Shown here one piece after another: positions 55,678 to 63,665 of a DNA stretch of 64,000 nt. Both the position numbers and the translations under genes were made by a program. Source of the stretch: a bacterium (GTDB lineage Bacteria > Desulfobacterota > Binatia > DP-6); assembly GCA_026129405.1 (NCBI GenBank), contig JAHCID010000006.1, forward strand, positions 124,001 to 188,000, read 5' to 3'. Within the stretch, counting starts at the first letter, position 1. Every line of letters starts with the position of its first letter. The notes beneath the pieces are model-generated. The model searched no databases and was not told the origin of the DNA. It was given only the letters and a program-made list of their open reading frames with translations.

Positions 55678-56409
55678 TCAATCGCCCGTCGGGGCGATGC
55701 GGAACTCGACGACGTCGGGCCGTGCGCGGAGCGTGCGCGCCAGCGCGTCGGCGTTGCGCTCGGCGTGCGTGCGGATGGTCATGCGATACTCGAAGGTCGT
55801 GCCGTCGCCGTTCAGGCGGTAGCTGACGTTCGCCACGCTGAACCCGTGCTCGACGAGCAGCGCCCGCAGCTGCGGCTCCGGCATCACGGCGTCGCGGCGG
55901 AAGCGGATCTGGTGGTGCGCGTAGAGGAGCGTCGGCATCGCCGACTCGATCCAGCGGAAGACCGACAGCGTGCCGAGCGACAGCGCGGTCGCGATCACCA
56001 CCGCGACGTGGAAGCCGACGCCCGCGAGGATGCCGATCGCCGCCGTCATCCAGATCGACGCCGCGGTGGTGAGGCCGCGCACCGACAGCCCCTCCTGCAT
56101 GATGACGCCGGCACCGAGGAAGCCGATGCCGGTCATCACGCCCTGGGCCATGCGCGTCGGGTCGACGCGGACGCTCTCGGGCGCCGCCGCGGCGAACCAG
56201 CGCTCCTGGTAGAGCGTCACCAGCATCAGCAGGCTCGACGCCATGCACACGAGCGCGTGCGTGCGAAAACCCGCCGGGCGGCCGTGGTAGCTGCGCTCGA
56301 GCCCGATCAGCCCGCCCGCGACCAGCGCGGTGCCGAGGTGGATGCACACGTCGAGCGCGGCGTCGGCGCGCACGGAGCCGAGGAGCAGATCGAGCAGGGT
56401 GCCGTTCAT
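55678..56409 (-). CDS. MgtC/SapB-family membrane protein
   Basis: A 243-residue membrane protein. Four or five N-terminal helices contain LGTALVAGGLIGLERSYHGRPAGFRTHALVCMASSLLML and GVMTGIGFLGAGVIMQEGLSVRGLTTAASIW, which are the MgtC hallmarks. A C-terminal ACT-like soluble domain follows (LRALLVEHGFSVANVSYRL, then TIRTHAERNADALARTL). In pathogens MgtC inhibits F-type ATP synthase and supports growth at low Mg2+; the role here is unproven. The leader region contains a strong hairpin (see the intergenic entry). Confidence 0.9.
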   Translation of the reverse strand: MNGTLLDLLLGSVRADAALDVCIHLGTALVAGGLIGLERSYHGRPAGFRTHALVCMASSLLMLVTLYQERWFAAAAPESVRVDPTRMAQGVMTGIGFLGAGVIMQEGLSVRGLTTAASIWMTAAIGILAGVGFHVAVVIATALSLGTLSVFRWIESAMPTLLYAHHQIRFRRDAVMPEPQLRALLVEHGFSVANVSYRLNGDGTTFEYRMTIRTHAERNADALARTLRARPDVVEFRIAPTGD

Positions 56410-56785
56410 CGATGGGTCGCCTCATGCGACGCCCACCACACCAGGGACGGCGATCACCCCATGCGACGCACCGCCCGCTGGCCGGTGGTGCGTCGTTGCC
56501 GTCGGTCCGCCGCCGCCTACGCAGCCGCGGCCGGGCAGCCGCCCGACCACCGGAGCCACGTACAGCGACACTGCGTCCGAGCCGTCACGGGCGCGACCCT
56601 ACGCCCCCGGGCGCCCCCTGGCAACGACTTTCACGCGCTCGCGCGCGCATGGCGTCTGCTTCGATCGGCGCCGCGTCGTCTCGAGGACCGACAGCCGCGC
56701 ACCGGTCGCTCTCCCGTTGCCGGCGGCCGAGCGAGCTCGCCGGCGGGCGGGCGCCGTCGTCCCGACCCGCCGGCGGCCCGCTGCG
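56410..56785. other. Intergenic region with inverted repeat and direct repeat upstream of mgtC-like gene
   Basis: About 375 bases with no credible gene. CGACGCACC at 56464-56472 pairs with GGTGCGTCG at 56487-56495, a perfect 9-bp stem with a 14-nt loop. ATGCGACGC occurs twice (56424 and 56461). Both lie within 90 bases upstream of the mgtC-like start and could form part of a leader regulator; I could not match it to a known Mg2+ riboswitch. Confidence 0.45.
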
Positions 56786-57235
56786 CTACTCGAGCGTGAT
56801 CTTGATGCCTTCGGGGCCGGCCTGCGCCTCGAGACCCTGCGTGGTCTTGCGGAACGTCAGCCGCACGCCGCTGGCGTTCTTCAGGCTGGTGATGCCGACG
56901 CCGCCGCCCGCGGTCGCGCTGGCGGAGATGGCCGTGTAGGTGCCCGCGAAGTCGCTCAGCTTGTGGAGGTCGTAGACGAAGCCGTCGATCTCGGCGCTGG
57001 ACACGCCGACCGCATTGACCGAGAAGCCGTCGACCTTGAAGCGGTGCTTGGCCCCCTTGTAGTGCAGCACGCCGCTGCCCCACGTCCATCCCACACCCAC
57101 CGCCACCTGCTTCACCTCGAGCGTGAGCGTGCCGTCGGCCTTCTCCTCGGCGCGCACCGCGGCGGGCAGCATGAGCGCCCCCACGGCCAGCACCACCGTC
57201 ATCGTCATCGTCGTCGTCCACCGGATCGTCCGCAT
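56786..57235 (-). CDS. Secreted beta-rich protein of unknown function
   Basis: A 149-residue exported protein (leader TMTVVLAVGALMLPAAVRA). The mature domain is glycine-rich and beta-strand-rich: VGVGWTWGSGVLHYKG, FKVDGFSVNAVGVSSAEIDG, then TAGGGVGITSLKNASGVRL and a C-terminal EGIKITLE. This pattern recurs in small envelope proteins of many Proteobacteria (DUF1134/EipA or YSC84-like proteins are possible relatives), but I cannot assign the family. A strong AAGGAGGAG precedes the ATG at 57235. Palindromic element copy C lies directly upstream. Confidence 0.72.
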   Translation of the reverse strand: MRTIRWTTTMTMTVVLAVGALMLPAAVRAEEKADGTLTLEVKQVAVGVGWTWGSGVLHYKGAKHRFKVDGFSVNAVGVSSAEIDGFVYDLHKLSDFAGTYTAISASATAGGGVGITSLKNASGVRLTFRKTTQGLEAQAGPEGIKITLE

Positions 57236-57261
57236 CGCGAAGCTCCTCCTTCCCGCGCATC

Positions 57262-57427
57262 TAGTGTCTCGAGTCCGAAGTTCGTCGCCGAATCTCGGGC
57301 GGTCTCACGCCGCCCGCCTGCGTTGCTCCTCCTCACCATAGCGACGGCTATGCCTCGTCGTCGCGCCGCGCCGGACGGTGCGATCCCACCCGATCTTCGG
57401 CGACGAACTTCGGACTCGGGACACTAG
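57262..57427. repeat. CTAG-ended palindromic element, copy C (most complete)
   Basis: A 166-bp element running CTAG to CTAG. The left end is CTAGTGTCTCGAGTCCGAAG and the right end is GAACTTCGGACTCGGGACAC then TAG. The first 32 bases of both arms match as inverted repeats with one mismatch, and looser similarity continues to about 58 bases. The centre (TGCGTTGCTCCTCCTCACCA and onward) is shared, inverted, with copy B. It lies 32 bases past the 3' end of the M28 peptidase gene and just upstream of the small secreted protein gene. No coding capacity. Confidence 0.92.
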
Positions 57428-57459
57428 CGGGAAAGCCCGGCAGGGTCGACTCCGCGCGG

Positions 57460-58689
57460 CTATTTCATCGGGCCGCACTCGAGCGTCTTGATCGTACCGA
57501 CGGTCTGGACCGCGGCGCCGAGCAGCGCGTTCACGTCGCTCGCGTCGAAGGCCGCGGGGCCGTCGGCGATGATCTGCGAGAGCGTCGCCTGGAGGCCGGT
57601 CAGCGTGGCCTGCTGCGGCGGCGCGAAGAGGCCGAGGTCGGTCTGACCGAGCGCCACCGCCTGCCCGAGCGAGAGCGCGTCGGCGTAGACCGCGAGCGCC
57701 GGGTTCGGGGCCACGAACGCCGGCGTGGTCGCGCCCTCGGCGAGCGCCATGGCGACGCGGTAGGCGATGCGGCTCTGCGCCTTCAGCTTCTTCATGTTGA
57801 CGATGCGGATGGTGTCGCCGACGGTGTGGTAGCAGGCGCCGTCGGCGTCGGAGAAGAAGACCGTCGGCACGCTCGCGGTGACGAAGTTCACGTAGTCGCT
57901 GCGCAGCTGTCCGAAGATGAAGCTCAGCGGCAGCGTGCCGAGGCCCTCGGCCTCGGCGGCCTCGGCGACGAAGGCCTGGAACGCCGAGCCGCCGGTCTCG
58001 GCACCGATCGAGAAGCTCGTGTTGCGCAGGCTCGGGAGCAGGTTCTGCCCCATGATGTCGAAGTTGATGTAGCCCTTCGTCTGCACCAGCGGCACGAGCG
58101 GATTCTGCGTGTAGTAGCGCGAGCCGACGAGGCCGTCCTCCTCGCTGTCCCACAGCGCCAGGACGATCGAGCGCCGCGGCGGCGTCCGCAGCTTCTTCAC
58201 GGCGCGGCCGATCGCGAGCACCGCGGCGACGCCGGCGGCGTTGTCCGTGGCGCCGTGGCAGACCGCGCCGCCCGGCGCGCCGTTCGCCGAGCAGTTGCCG
58301 GCGGCGTTGCTGCGCGTGTCGAGGTGGTCGTAGTGCGCGCCGACGACGACGTACTCGTGCGGCAGGTCGCGGCCGGGGATGACGGCGAGGAGGTTCGTGC
58401 CCGTCTGCCCCGAGAGCGTGAAGGGCTGCTTGTAGGCGGCGTCGCCGGCGCCCGGCGCCGGCCCGGCGCCGAGGCGGCGGAGCTTCTTTACGAGGTAGGC
58501 CTGGGTATCGAACGAGCCCTGCGTGTCGTTGTCGCGGCCCTGGAAGCGGTCGCCGGCCAGCGTGCGGGTGACGCCCTTCAGGCCGCCCGCCGCCCGCCGC
58601 GAGCCGCGGTCGATCTCGGCCTGGGTGAGCGCGAGGGCGCTGGTGGCAATGGCGCAGCAGAGGGCGACGGCGAGGAAACGGATCCGCAT
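57460..58689 (-). CDS. Secreted M28-family zinc aminopeptidase
   Basis: A 409-residue exported protein (signal MRIRFLAVALCCAIATSALA). The peptidase M28 metal ligands are in family order: the His/Asp of VVVGAHYDHLDT, the Asp of HGATDNAAGVA, the Glu pair of ALWDSEEDGLVGS, the Asp of GYINFDIMG and the His of CYHTVGDT. It probably trims N-terminal residues from extracellular peptides. The C-terminal 90 residues lie outside the catalytic fold and end near a CTAG-ended palindromic element. Confidence 0.9.
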   Translation of the reverse strand: MRIRFLAVALCCAIATSALALTQAEIDRGSRRAAGGLKGVTRTLAGDRFQGRDNDTQGSFDTQAYLVKKLRRLGAGPAPGAGDAAYKQPFTLSGQTGTNLLAVIPGRDLPHEYVVVGAHYDHLDTRSNAAGNCSANGAPGGAVCHGATDNAAGVAAVLAIGRAVKKLRTPPRRSIVLALWDSEEDGLVGSRYYTQNPLVPLVQTKGYINFDIMGQNLLPSLRNTSFSIGAETGGSAFQAFVAEAAEAEGLGTLPLSFIFGQLRSDYVNFVTASVPTVFFSDADGACYHTVGDTIRIVNMKKLKAQSRIAYRVAMALAEGATTPAFVAPNPALAVYADALSLGQAVALGQTDLGLFAPPQQATLTGLQATLSQIIADGPAAFDASDVNALLGAAVQTVGTIKTLECGPMK

Positions 58690-58738
58690 GGGCGGGGTGG
58701 TACGTCGCCGCCGCCGCGGGGGTCAAGGAAAACCGTCG

Positions 58739-59371
58739 TCAGGGCTTGGGGATGCGCACGCGACTCACCATGAGCATGCCGCTCAGGAGGTAGACGAGGA
58801 CGAGGGGATGGAAGCCGGCCGGCCCGAGCTGGAGGCGCCCGAACCAGACGGCGTCGCCCGTGGCCCCGGACCACCACGCGACGCCGAGCAGCGCGACGAT
58901 GACGAGGCTCGTCGGGATCGGCGTGCCCTCGTAGTAGCGCACCTTCCCGGTGCCGGCGGCGAGCGTCGCCGCCGTCACGTTGTAGCGCGCCAGCCGGGCG
59001 ACGCCGCAGCACACGAACAGCGACAGGATCAGCGAGTCCCACACCCCGCGCAGCCCGACGGTGAAGCCGAGCACGGCGGGCGCGACGCCGAAGGAGACGA
59101 CGTCGGCGAGGGAGTCGAGGTCGGCGCCGTAGGCCGACGCGCGCCGCTGCCGGCGGGCGACGAAGCCGTCGGCCGCGTCGAGCACCGCCGCCAGCGGCAG
59201 GAGGACGAACGCGCCGAAGAGGTCGGGACGATGCCGTCCGCCCTCGAGGTAGTTGAGGCACAGGAAGATCGACACGGTGCCGCAGATGGCGTTGCCCAGC
59301 GTCAGGAAGTCGGCGGGCACGAGGGAGCGCACGAGCGAGCGCGACGAGCCGGCGGGCGTCGGGACGTCCAT
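58739..59371 (-). CDS. pssA: CDP-diacylglycerol-serine O-phosphatidyltransferase
   Basis: A 210-residue membrane enzyme making phosphatidylserine, the precursor of phosphatidylethanolamine. The CDP-alcohol phosphatidyltransferase signature D-G-x2-A-R-x8-G-x3-D-x3-D is intact in LDAADGFVARRQRRASAYGAD followed by LDSLADVVSFG. Five or six hydrophobic helices and the N-terminal LVPADFLTLGNAICG match PssA type II. It could in principle use another alcohol, but SFG after the signature favours the serine enzyme. It is divergent from the DUF493 gene. Confidence 0.87.
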   Translation of the reverse strand: MDVPTPAGSSRSLVRSLVPADFLTLGNAICGTVSIFLCLNYLEGGRHRPDLFGAFVLLPLAAVLDAADGFVARRQRRASAYGADLDSLADVVSFGVAPAVLGFTVGLRGVWDSLILSLFVCCGVARLARYNVTAATLAAGTGKVRYYEGTPIPTSLVIVALLGVAWWSGATGDAVWFGRLQLGPAGFHPLVLVYLLSGMLMVSRVRIPKP

Positions 59372-59464
59372 CGAGCGCCCCGTATGACGCGCCCGCCCGC
59401 CGGCCGCAAACTACACGCACGCACCGTGGTGACGATGCCGCTCGCACCGGCTACGCTCGGCCCC

Positions 59465-59755
59465 ATGTCCACCGCCGACGAGGAGCGCCTGCTGGCGCTC
59501 CTCCAATCGACCCATACGTTCCCCGGCCCGTTCTTCCTGTCCGTGATCACCCACAACGACCCCGACGTCTTCGTCGCGCTGCGCGCCGCCATCGAAGACG
59601 GTCTCGCGACGCCGAGGCTCGACTGGGAGACGCGCGAGAGCGCCAACGCGAAGTACGTGAGCCACCGCGTGACGGTGCCGTGCACGGACGCCGACGCGGT
59701 GCTGGCGCTCTACGCGCGCGTGCGCGCCGTGACGGGGGTGGTCACCATACTCTGA
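59465..59755 (+). CDS. DUF493/UPF0250 (YbeD-like) protein
   Basis: A 96-residue ACT-like-fold protein. STHTFPGPFFLSVITHNDPDVFVALRAAIEDG and a C-terminal LALYARVRAVTGVVTIL match the YbeD family. E. coli YbeD is encoded next to lipB/lipA, but no lipoate genes are present here. The ATG at 59465 begins MSTADEERL. It sits 60 bases upstream of comM on the same strand. Confidence 0.8.
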   Translation: MSTADEERLLALLQSTHTFPGPFFLSVITHNDPDVFVALRAAIEDGLATPRLDWETRESANAKYVSHRVTVPCTDADAVLALYARVRAVTGVVTIL

Positions 59756-59815
59756 GGCGCGCTATCGCGCCCGCAGCGATTGCCGCACCGGGCGGCGGCA
59801 GGCACGGCGGGACGC

Positions 59816-61339
59816 ATGCTCGCCCGCATCCGCTCCGCCGCGCTGCGCGGCATCGACGCGGTCCTCGTCGACGTCGAGGTCGACGTCGCACCCGGCCTGC
59901 CGCAGACGACCACGGTCGGGCTCCCCGACGGCGCCGTGCGCGAGAGCCGCGACCGCATCCGCGCGGCCCTGCGCAATCTCGGCTTCGAGTACCCGCAGCG
60001 GCGCGTGACCGTGAACCTCGCGCCGGCCGGCGTGCGCAAGGAGGGCGCCGCCTACGACCTGCCGATCGCGCTCGCGCTGCTCGCGGCCGAAGCGAAGCCG
60101 CCGCTCCCCGACCTCGCCGTGTGGTGCGTCCTCGGCGAGCTCGGGCTCGACGGCCGCGTCCAGCCGGTGCGCGGCGCCCTGCCCGTCGCGGCGGCGGCGG
60201 CGCAGGCGGGCATTCCCCACGTGATGGTGCCGTCGGCGAACGCGGCCGAGGCGGCGCTGGCGGGCGGCCCGCCGGTGATCGGCGTCGACACGCTCGCCGA
60301 CGCGGTGGCCCACCTCCGCGGCGAGACCGTGCGCAGCCCGACCGTCGTCGACGCGGCGGCGCTGCTCGCCACCGCGCCGGCGGCGTGGGGCGACCTCGCC
60401 GAGGTGCGCGGCCAGGAGCACGCGAAGCGGGCCCTCGAGGTGGCGGCGGCGGGCGGCCACAACCTCCTCCTCCTCGGCCCGCCCGGCTCGGGCAAGACCA
60501 TGCTCGCGCGCCGTCTGCCCTCGATCCTGCCGCCGCTGTCGCTGGCCGAAGCGATCGAGGTGACGGCGGTCCACAGCGTCGCCGGTCTGCTGCGCGACGC
60601 CCCGCTGGTCGCGGCGCGTCCCGTGCGTGCCCCGCACTCCACCATCTCCGACGCCGCCCTCCTCGGCGGTGGCCATCCCATCCGTCCCGGCGAGCTGACG
60701 CTGGCGCATCGCGGCGTCCTCTTCCTCGACGAGCTGCCGGAGTTCCGCCGCAACGCGCTCGAGCCGCTGCGCCAGCCGCTGGAGGAGCGCACCATCACCG
60801 TGTCGCGCGGCGCCGGCGCCGTACGCTTCCCCGCCGACGTCGTGCTGGTCGCAGCGATGAACCCGTGCCCGTGCGGCTGGCTCGGCGACGCCGCCGACCG
60901 CTGCCGCTGCGCGCCGCCGCAGATCGCGCGCTACCGCACGCAGGTCTCCGGACCGCTCCTCGACCGCATCGACCTCCACGTCGAGGTGCCGCGCGTCTCC
61001 GTTGCCCTCCTCGGCGACGCGGAGGTTCGCGGCGAGCCGTCGGCCGCCGTCCGCGCCCGCGTCGAGCGGGCGCGGACGCGCCAGCGGGCGCGCGGGCCGG
61101 CGCTCAACGCGCAGCTGCCCGCACGCGAGCTGCGGCGGGTGGCGACGCTCGACGCACGCGGGCGCCAGCTGCTCGAGGCGGCGAGCGAACGACTCGGCCT
61201 GTCGGCGCGTGCCTGGACGCGCATCGTGCGCATGGCCCGGACGATCGCCGACCTCGCGGGAGACGCCCGAATCACCACCGGGCATCTCGCCGAAGCGATC
61301 CAGTACCGCAGCCTCGACCGCACGCCGCCGCGTCCGTGA
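59816..61339 (+). CDS. comM: YifB/ComM-family Mg-chelatase-like AAA+ ATPase
   Basis: A 507-residue hexameric AAA+ helicase promoting branch migration during transformation. The N-terminal ChlI/Lon-protease-like domain has LRGIDAVLVDVEVDVAPGLP, GLPDGAVRESRDRIRAAL and AAYDLPIALALL. The ATPase has GPPGSGKTMLARRLP (Walker A), GVLFLDELPEF (Walker B) and AMNPCPCGWLGD with the CxCG-type zinc-like element. The C-terminal Mg_chelatase_C domain ends LAEAIQYRSLDR, the family signature. Together with dprA it suggests natural competence. Confidence 0.94.
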   Translation: MLARIRSAALRGIDAVLVDVEVDVAPGLPQTTTVGLPDGAVRESRDRIRAALRNLGFEYPQRRVTVNLAPAGVRKEGAAYDLPIALALLAAEAKPPLPDLAVWCVLGELGLDGRVQPVRGALPVAAAAAQAGIPHVMVPSANAAEAALAGGPPVIGVDTLADAVAHLRGETVRSPTVVDAAALLATAPAAWGDLAEVRGQEHAKRALEVAAAGGHNLLLLGPPGSGKTMLARRLPSILPPLSLAEAIEVTAVHSVAGLLRDAPLVAARPVRAPHSTISDAALLGGGHPIRPGELTLAHRGVLFLDELPEFRRNALEPLRQPLEERTITVSRGAGAVRFPADVVLVAAMNPCPCGWLGDAADRCRCAPPQIARYRTQVSGPLLDRIDLHVEVPRVSVALLGDAEVRGEPSAAVRARVERARTRQRARGPALNAQLPARELRRVATLDARGRQLLEAASERLGLSARAWTRIVRMARTIADLAGDARITTGHLAEAIQYRSLDRTPPRP

Positions 61340-61474
61340 GCGCGACGACATCTCGTCGGCACGCCAGCCGAGTCTTCGCCGCGACCGGCCCACGCGGCTG
61401 CGTCGCATGCGCCGACGTCGCTGGCGCGATTGGTGCAACACCACGCCCACCCGACTTCCGCCGTGACCGACAGC

Positions 61475-61645
61475 ATGCCGACCACCGCCGACCGTGCCGA
61501 CACCGCCGCGCCGCCCCCGGCCGCCGAGTACGCCAGCGAGGATTCGCTGGTGCAGTCCGACCAGGCCGTCGTCGAGGCGCTGATCGCGACCTACAAGGCG
61601 CTCGGCGGCGGCTGGGATGCGGCGACCGTCGTGGCGCAGGAGTGA
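61475..61645 (+). pseudogene. Short ORF matching the C-terminal tail of an outer-membrane efflux protein
   Basis: A 56-residue frame (extendable to 61430) whose end EDSLVQSDQAVVEALIATYKALGGGWD follows the last helix of NodT/OprM-type TolC proteins (typically L-A-x-S-x-x-x-V-x-x-x-L-V-A-L-Y-K-A-L-G-G-G-W). Nothing like the rest of an outer-membrane factor is seen upstream in any frame. It is either a deletion remnant or a small protein with a coincidental match. Confidence 0.45.
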
Positions 61646-61729
61646 CGGCCGCGCTGCTTTCACCCGGGCGCGGCCCTCTGGCATACAGGACGAGGCCGAG
61701 GGGTGCGCCCCGGGCACCGACGAACCTGC

Positions 61730-62281
61730 ATGCGCCGACCCTCCCTGCTCCGCCGACCCGTCCCCGTGCTCCTCGCCGCGGTCCTCCTGGCCGGCTGCGC
61801 GGCGACGCCGCCCCCGGCTCCGCCGCCCCCGCCGCCCGCCGTCGAGGCCGTGGCGCCGCCGTCGCCGGTGCGCCTGCTGCTGAAGCTGCGCGAGCGGCGG
61901 CTCTATCTACTCCACCACGACCCCGAGACGCCGGCCGAGTCCTTCCCGATCGCCATCGGCAAGCCGGGCACCGAGACGCCGACCGGCAGCTTCCACGTCG
62001 AGGAGCTGGTCGTCGATCCCGACTTCACGAAGTACGACCGCTCGGTGGATCCGCCCAAGATCGTCCGGCGCATCCCGCCGGGCGCCCCGGACAACCCGCT
62101 CGGGAAGCGCTGGATCGGCATCACGCACGGCCCCGGCTGGACGCTCGGCATCCACGGGACGCCGCGCCCGGAGCTGCTCGGCCAGGCCGTCAGCAACGGC
62201 TGCGTCCGCATGCGCAACGCGGACGTCGTGCGCATCTACGAGCGCGTGCAGCTCGGCACGCCGGTCGTGGTCGAGGAGTAG
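61730..62281 (+). CDS. L,D-transpeptidase (YkuD family) lipoprotein
   Basis: A 183-residue lipoprotein with lipobox LLAGC and a polyproline linker. The YkuD catalytic domain then runs from RLLLKLRERRLYLLHH to the end. The active site is in GIHGTPRPELLGQAVSNGCVRM, with the His and the catalytic Cys (SNGC). TPTGSFHVEELVVDP is the conserved entry region. It forms meso-DAP cross-links in peptidoglycan or anchors lipoproteins. ATG 61730; an upstream start at 61703 would add nine residues. Confidence 0.92.
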   Translation: MRRPSLLRRPVPVLLAAVLLAGCAATPPPAPPPPPPAVEAVAPPSPVRLLLKLRERRLYLLHHDPETPAESFPIAIGKPGTETPTGSFHVEELVVDPDFTKYDRSVDPPKIVRRIPPGAPDNPLGKRWIGITHGPGWTLGIHGTPRPELLGQAVSNGCVRMRNADVVRIYERVQLGTPVVVEE

Positions 62282-62302
62282 AGGCGGCGCCGGCGCCGCG
62301 GA

Positions 62303-62545
62303 TCAGCCCTTGCGGCGGAGCACGTGGACGTAGACCGTGGCGCCGCCGTCGGTCTCCTCCGCCTGCGACTCGAGCGACGCGAGCTTGCTCGTCTTCGCCC
62401 AGCCCTGGAAGTCGGGCACCGAGCCCGGGTCGGTCGCCAGCACGCGCAGCTGCTGCCCCGGCGCCATCGCGTCGAGCGCCTGCTTCGCCTTGACGATCGG
62501 CACCGGACACTTGGCGCCGCGAACGTCGAGAACCTCGTCCTCCAT
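62303..62545 (-). CDS. tusA: TusA-family sulfurtransferase
   Basis: An 80-residue protein that carries a persulfide between sulfur enzymes. The TusA signature LDVRGAKCPVPIVKAKQALD places the persulfide cysteine at C13. The compact beta-alpha-beta fold continues through LRVLATDPGSVPDFQGWA. AAGGGAG lies upstream of the ATG at 62545. It is the last gene of a three-gene sulfur cluster, 20 bases below the persulfide dioxygenase gene. Confidence 0.92.
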   Translation of the reverse strand: MEDEVLDVRGAKCPVPIVKAKQALDAMAPGQQLRVLATDPGSVPDFQGWAKTSKLASLESQAEETDGGATVYVHVLRRKG

Positions 62546-62565
62546 GGAATGCTCCCTTCCCGGTC

Positions 62566-63663
62566 TCACGCGACGCGAGCGCTCGCGCACTGGTTGCGGC
62601 CGAGCTCCCACTCCGTCGCCGCGTCGGGCGCGATGGTGGCGAGCCCGAGGTTGGCGCGGACGATCTCGGCGTATGCCGCCGGCGGCGGCGCGATGCGCGC
62701 GGTGATGGCGCGCACGAAGGCGTCCTCCGACGCGAGGCGGAACTCGGGCAGCGCCCGCAGGGCCGCCAGCCGCGCGCCCACGGTGCCGTCCGGCCCGGCG
62801 TCGTGCACGCCGGCCGCGTGGGCCGGGAGCACGATCGTGTCGTCGGCCAGCGCCGCGAGCGGCCCGTGCAGCGTGCGGTGCAGGGCGCGCCCCCACTCGT
62901 CGGCGCGATCCCCGAGGTCCGGCCGCCCGACGCCGCGGACGAACAACGTGTCGCCGCACAGCAGGTGCCGGCCGACGCGATACCCGACCGATCCCGGCGT
63001 GTGGCCCGGCGTCGCCAGCACGCGGACGTCGAGGCTGCCGACGGCGAGCCCGCCCTCCCCGGCCGGCGCCTCGACCGGCGCCGCGTACGGCACCCCCCAG
63101 CGCGCCGCCAGCGCGGGCGCCCCGCTCACGTGGTCCGCGTGGACGTGCGTGTCGACCACCCCCACGACCTGGGCCCCGAGGTCCGCGACGAAGCGCGCGT
63201 ACCAGGCGGCGTCGCGCGACGGGTCGACGACCAGCGCCTCCCCGTCGACCACGACGACGTACGAGAGGCACCCCTTGCCGCGGCGGTTCACCTGCCAGAG
63301 CCCGAACGGCGCCGGCACCCGGACCGGCTCCAGATGCTCGCCGTAGGCGACCATCCCGCCGGCGACGTTGCGCGCCGGGACGCCGGCGTCCCGCAGCAGG
63401 TCGACCACCATCGCCGACGAGCCGCCCTTCGCACAGATGGCGACGACGTCGCGGTCGCGCGGGACGCGGGCGATCGCCGCCTCCGCATCCTCGATGAAGT
63501 CGAAGTACGGCACGTGGACGGTCGTGACCGGCCGGCGTCCCTCGACACGCCAGGCGGCGTGCTCGTCCGCGTTGCGCAGGTCGAGGAGCACGAGGGACGC
63601 ACCGTCGTCGACGGCCCGCAGCAGCTCGCCGATGCCGATCTCGGGCGTCTCCACGGCTCGCAC
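62566..63663 (-). CDS. Rhodanese/persulfide dioxygenase (ETHE1-like MBL) fusion
   Basis: A 365-residue two-domain enzyme. Residues 1-110 are a rhodanese domain with the loop ICAKGGSS and catalytic C78. Residues 125-350 are a metallo-beta-lactamase fold like ETHE1/PDO: DTHVHADH at 171-178, TPGHTPGS, CGDTLFVRGVGRPD and LPAH supply the metal ligands. It should oxidise glutathione- or protein-bound persulfide to sulfite with O2, with the rhodanese moving sulfane sulfur. Rhodanese-first domain order is found in some PDO fusions. Start GTG 63663, two bases after the DsrE gene stop. Confidence 0.93.
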   Translation of the reverse strand: MRAVETPEIGIGELLRAVDDGASLVLLDLRNADEHAAWRVEGRRPVTTVHVPYFDFIEDAEAAIARVPRDRDVVAICAKGGSSAMVVDLLRDAGVPARNVAGGMVAYGEHLEPVRVPAPFGLWQVNRRGKGCLSYVVVVDGEALVVDPSRDAAWYARFVADLGAQVVGVVDTHVHADHVSGAPALAARWGVPYAAPVEAPAGEGGLAVGSLDVRVLATPGHTPGSVGYRVGRHLLCGDTLFVRGVGRPDLGDRADEWGRALHRTLHGPLAALADDTIVLPAHAAGVHDAGPDGTVGARLAALRALPEFRLASEDAFVRAITARIAPPPAAYAEIVRANLGLATIAPDAATEWELGRNQCASARVA

Positions 63664-63665
63664 GC

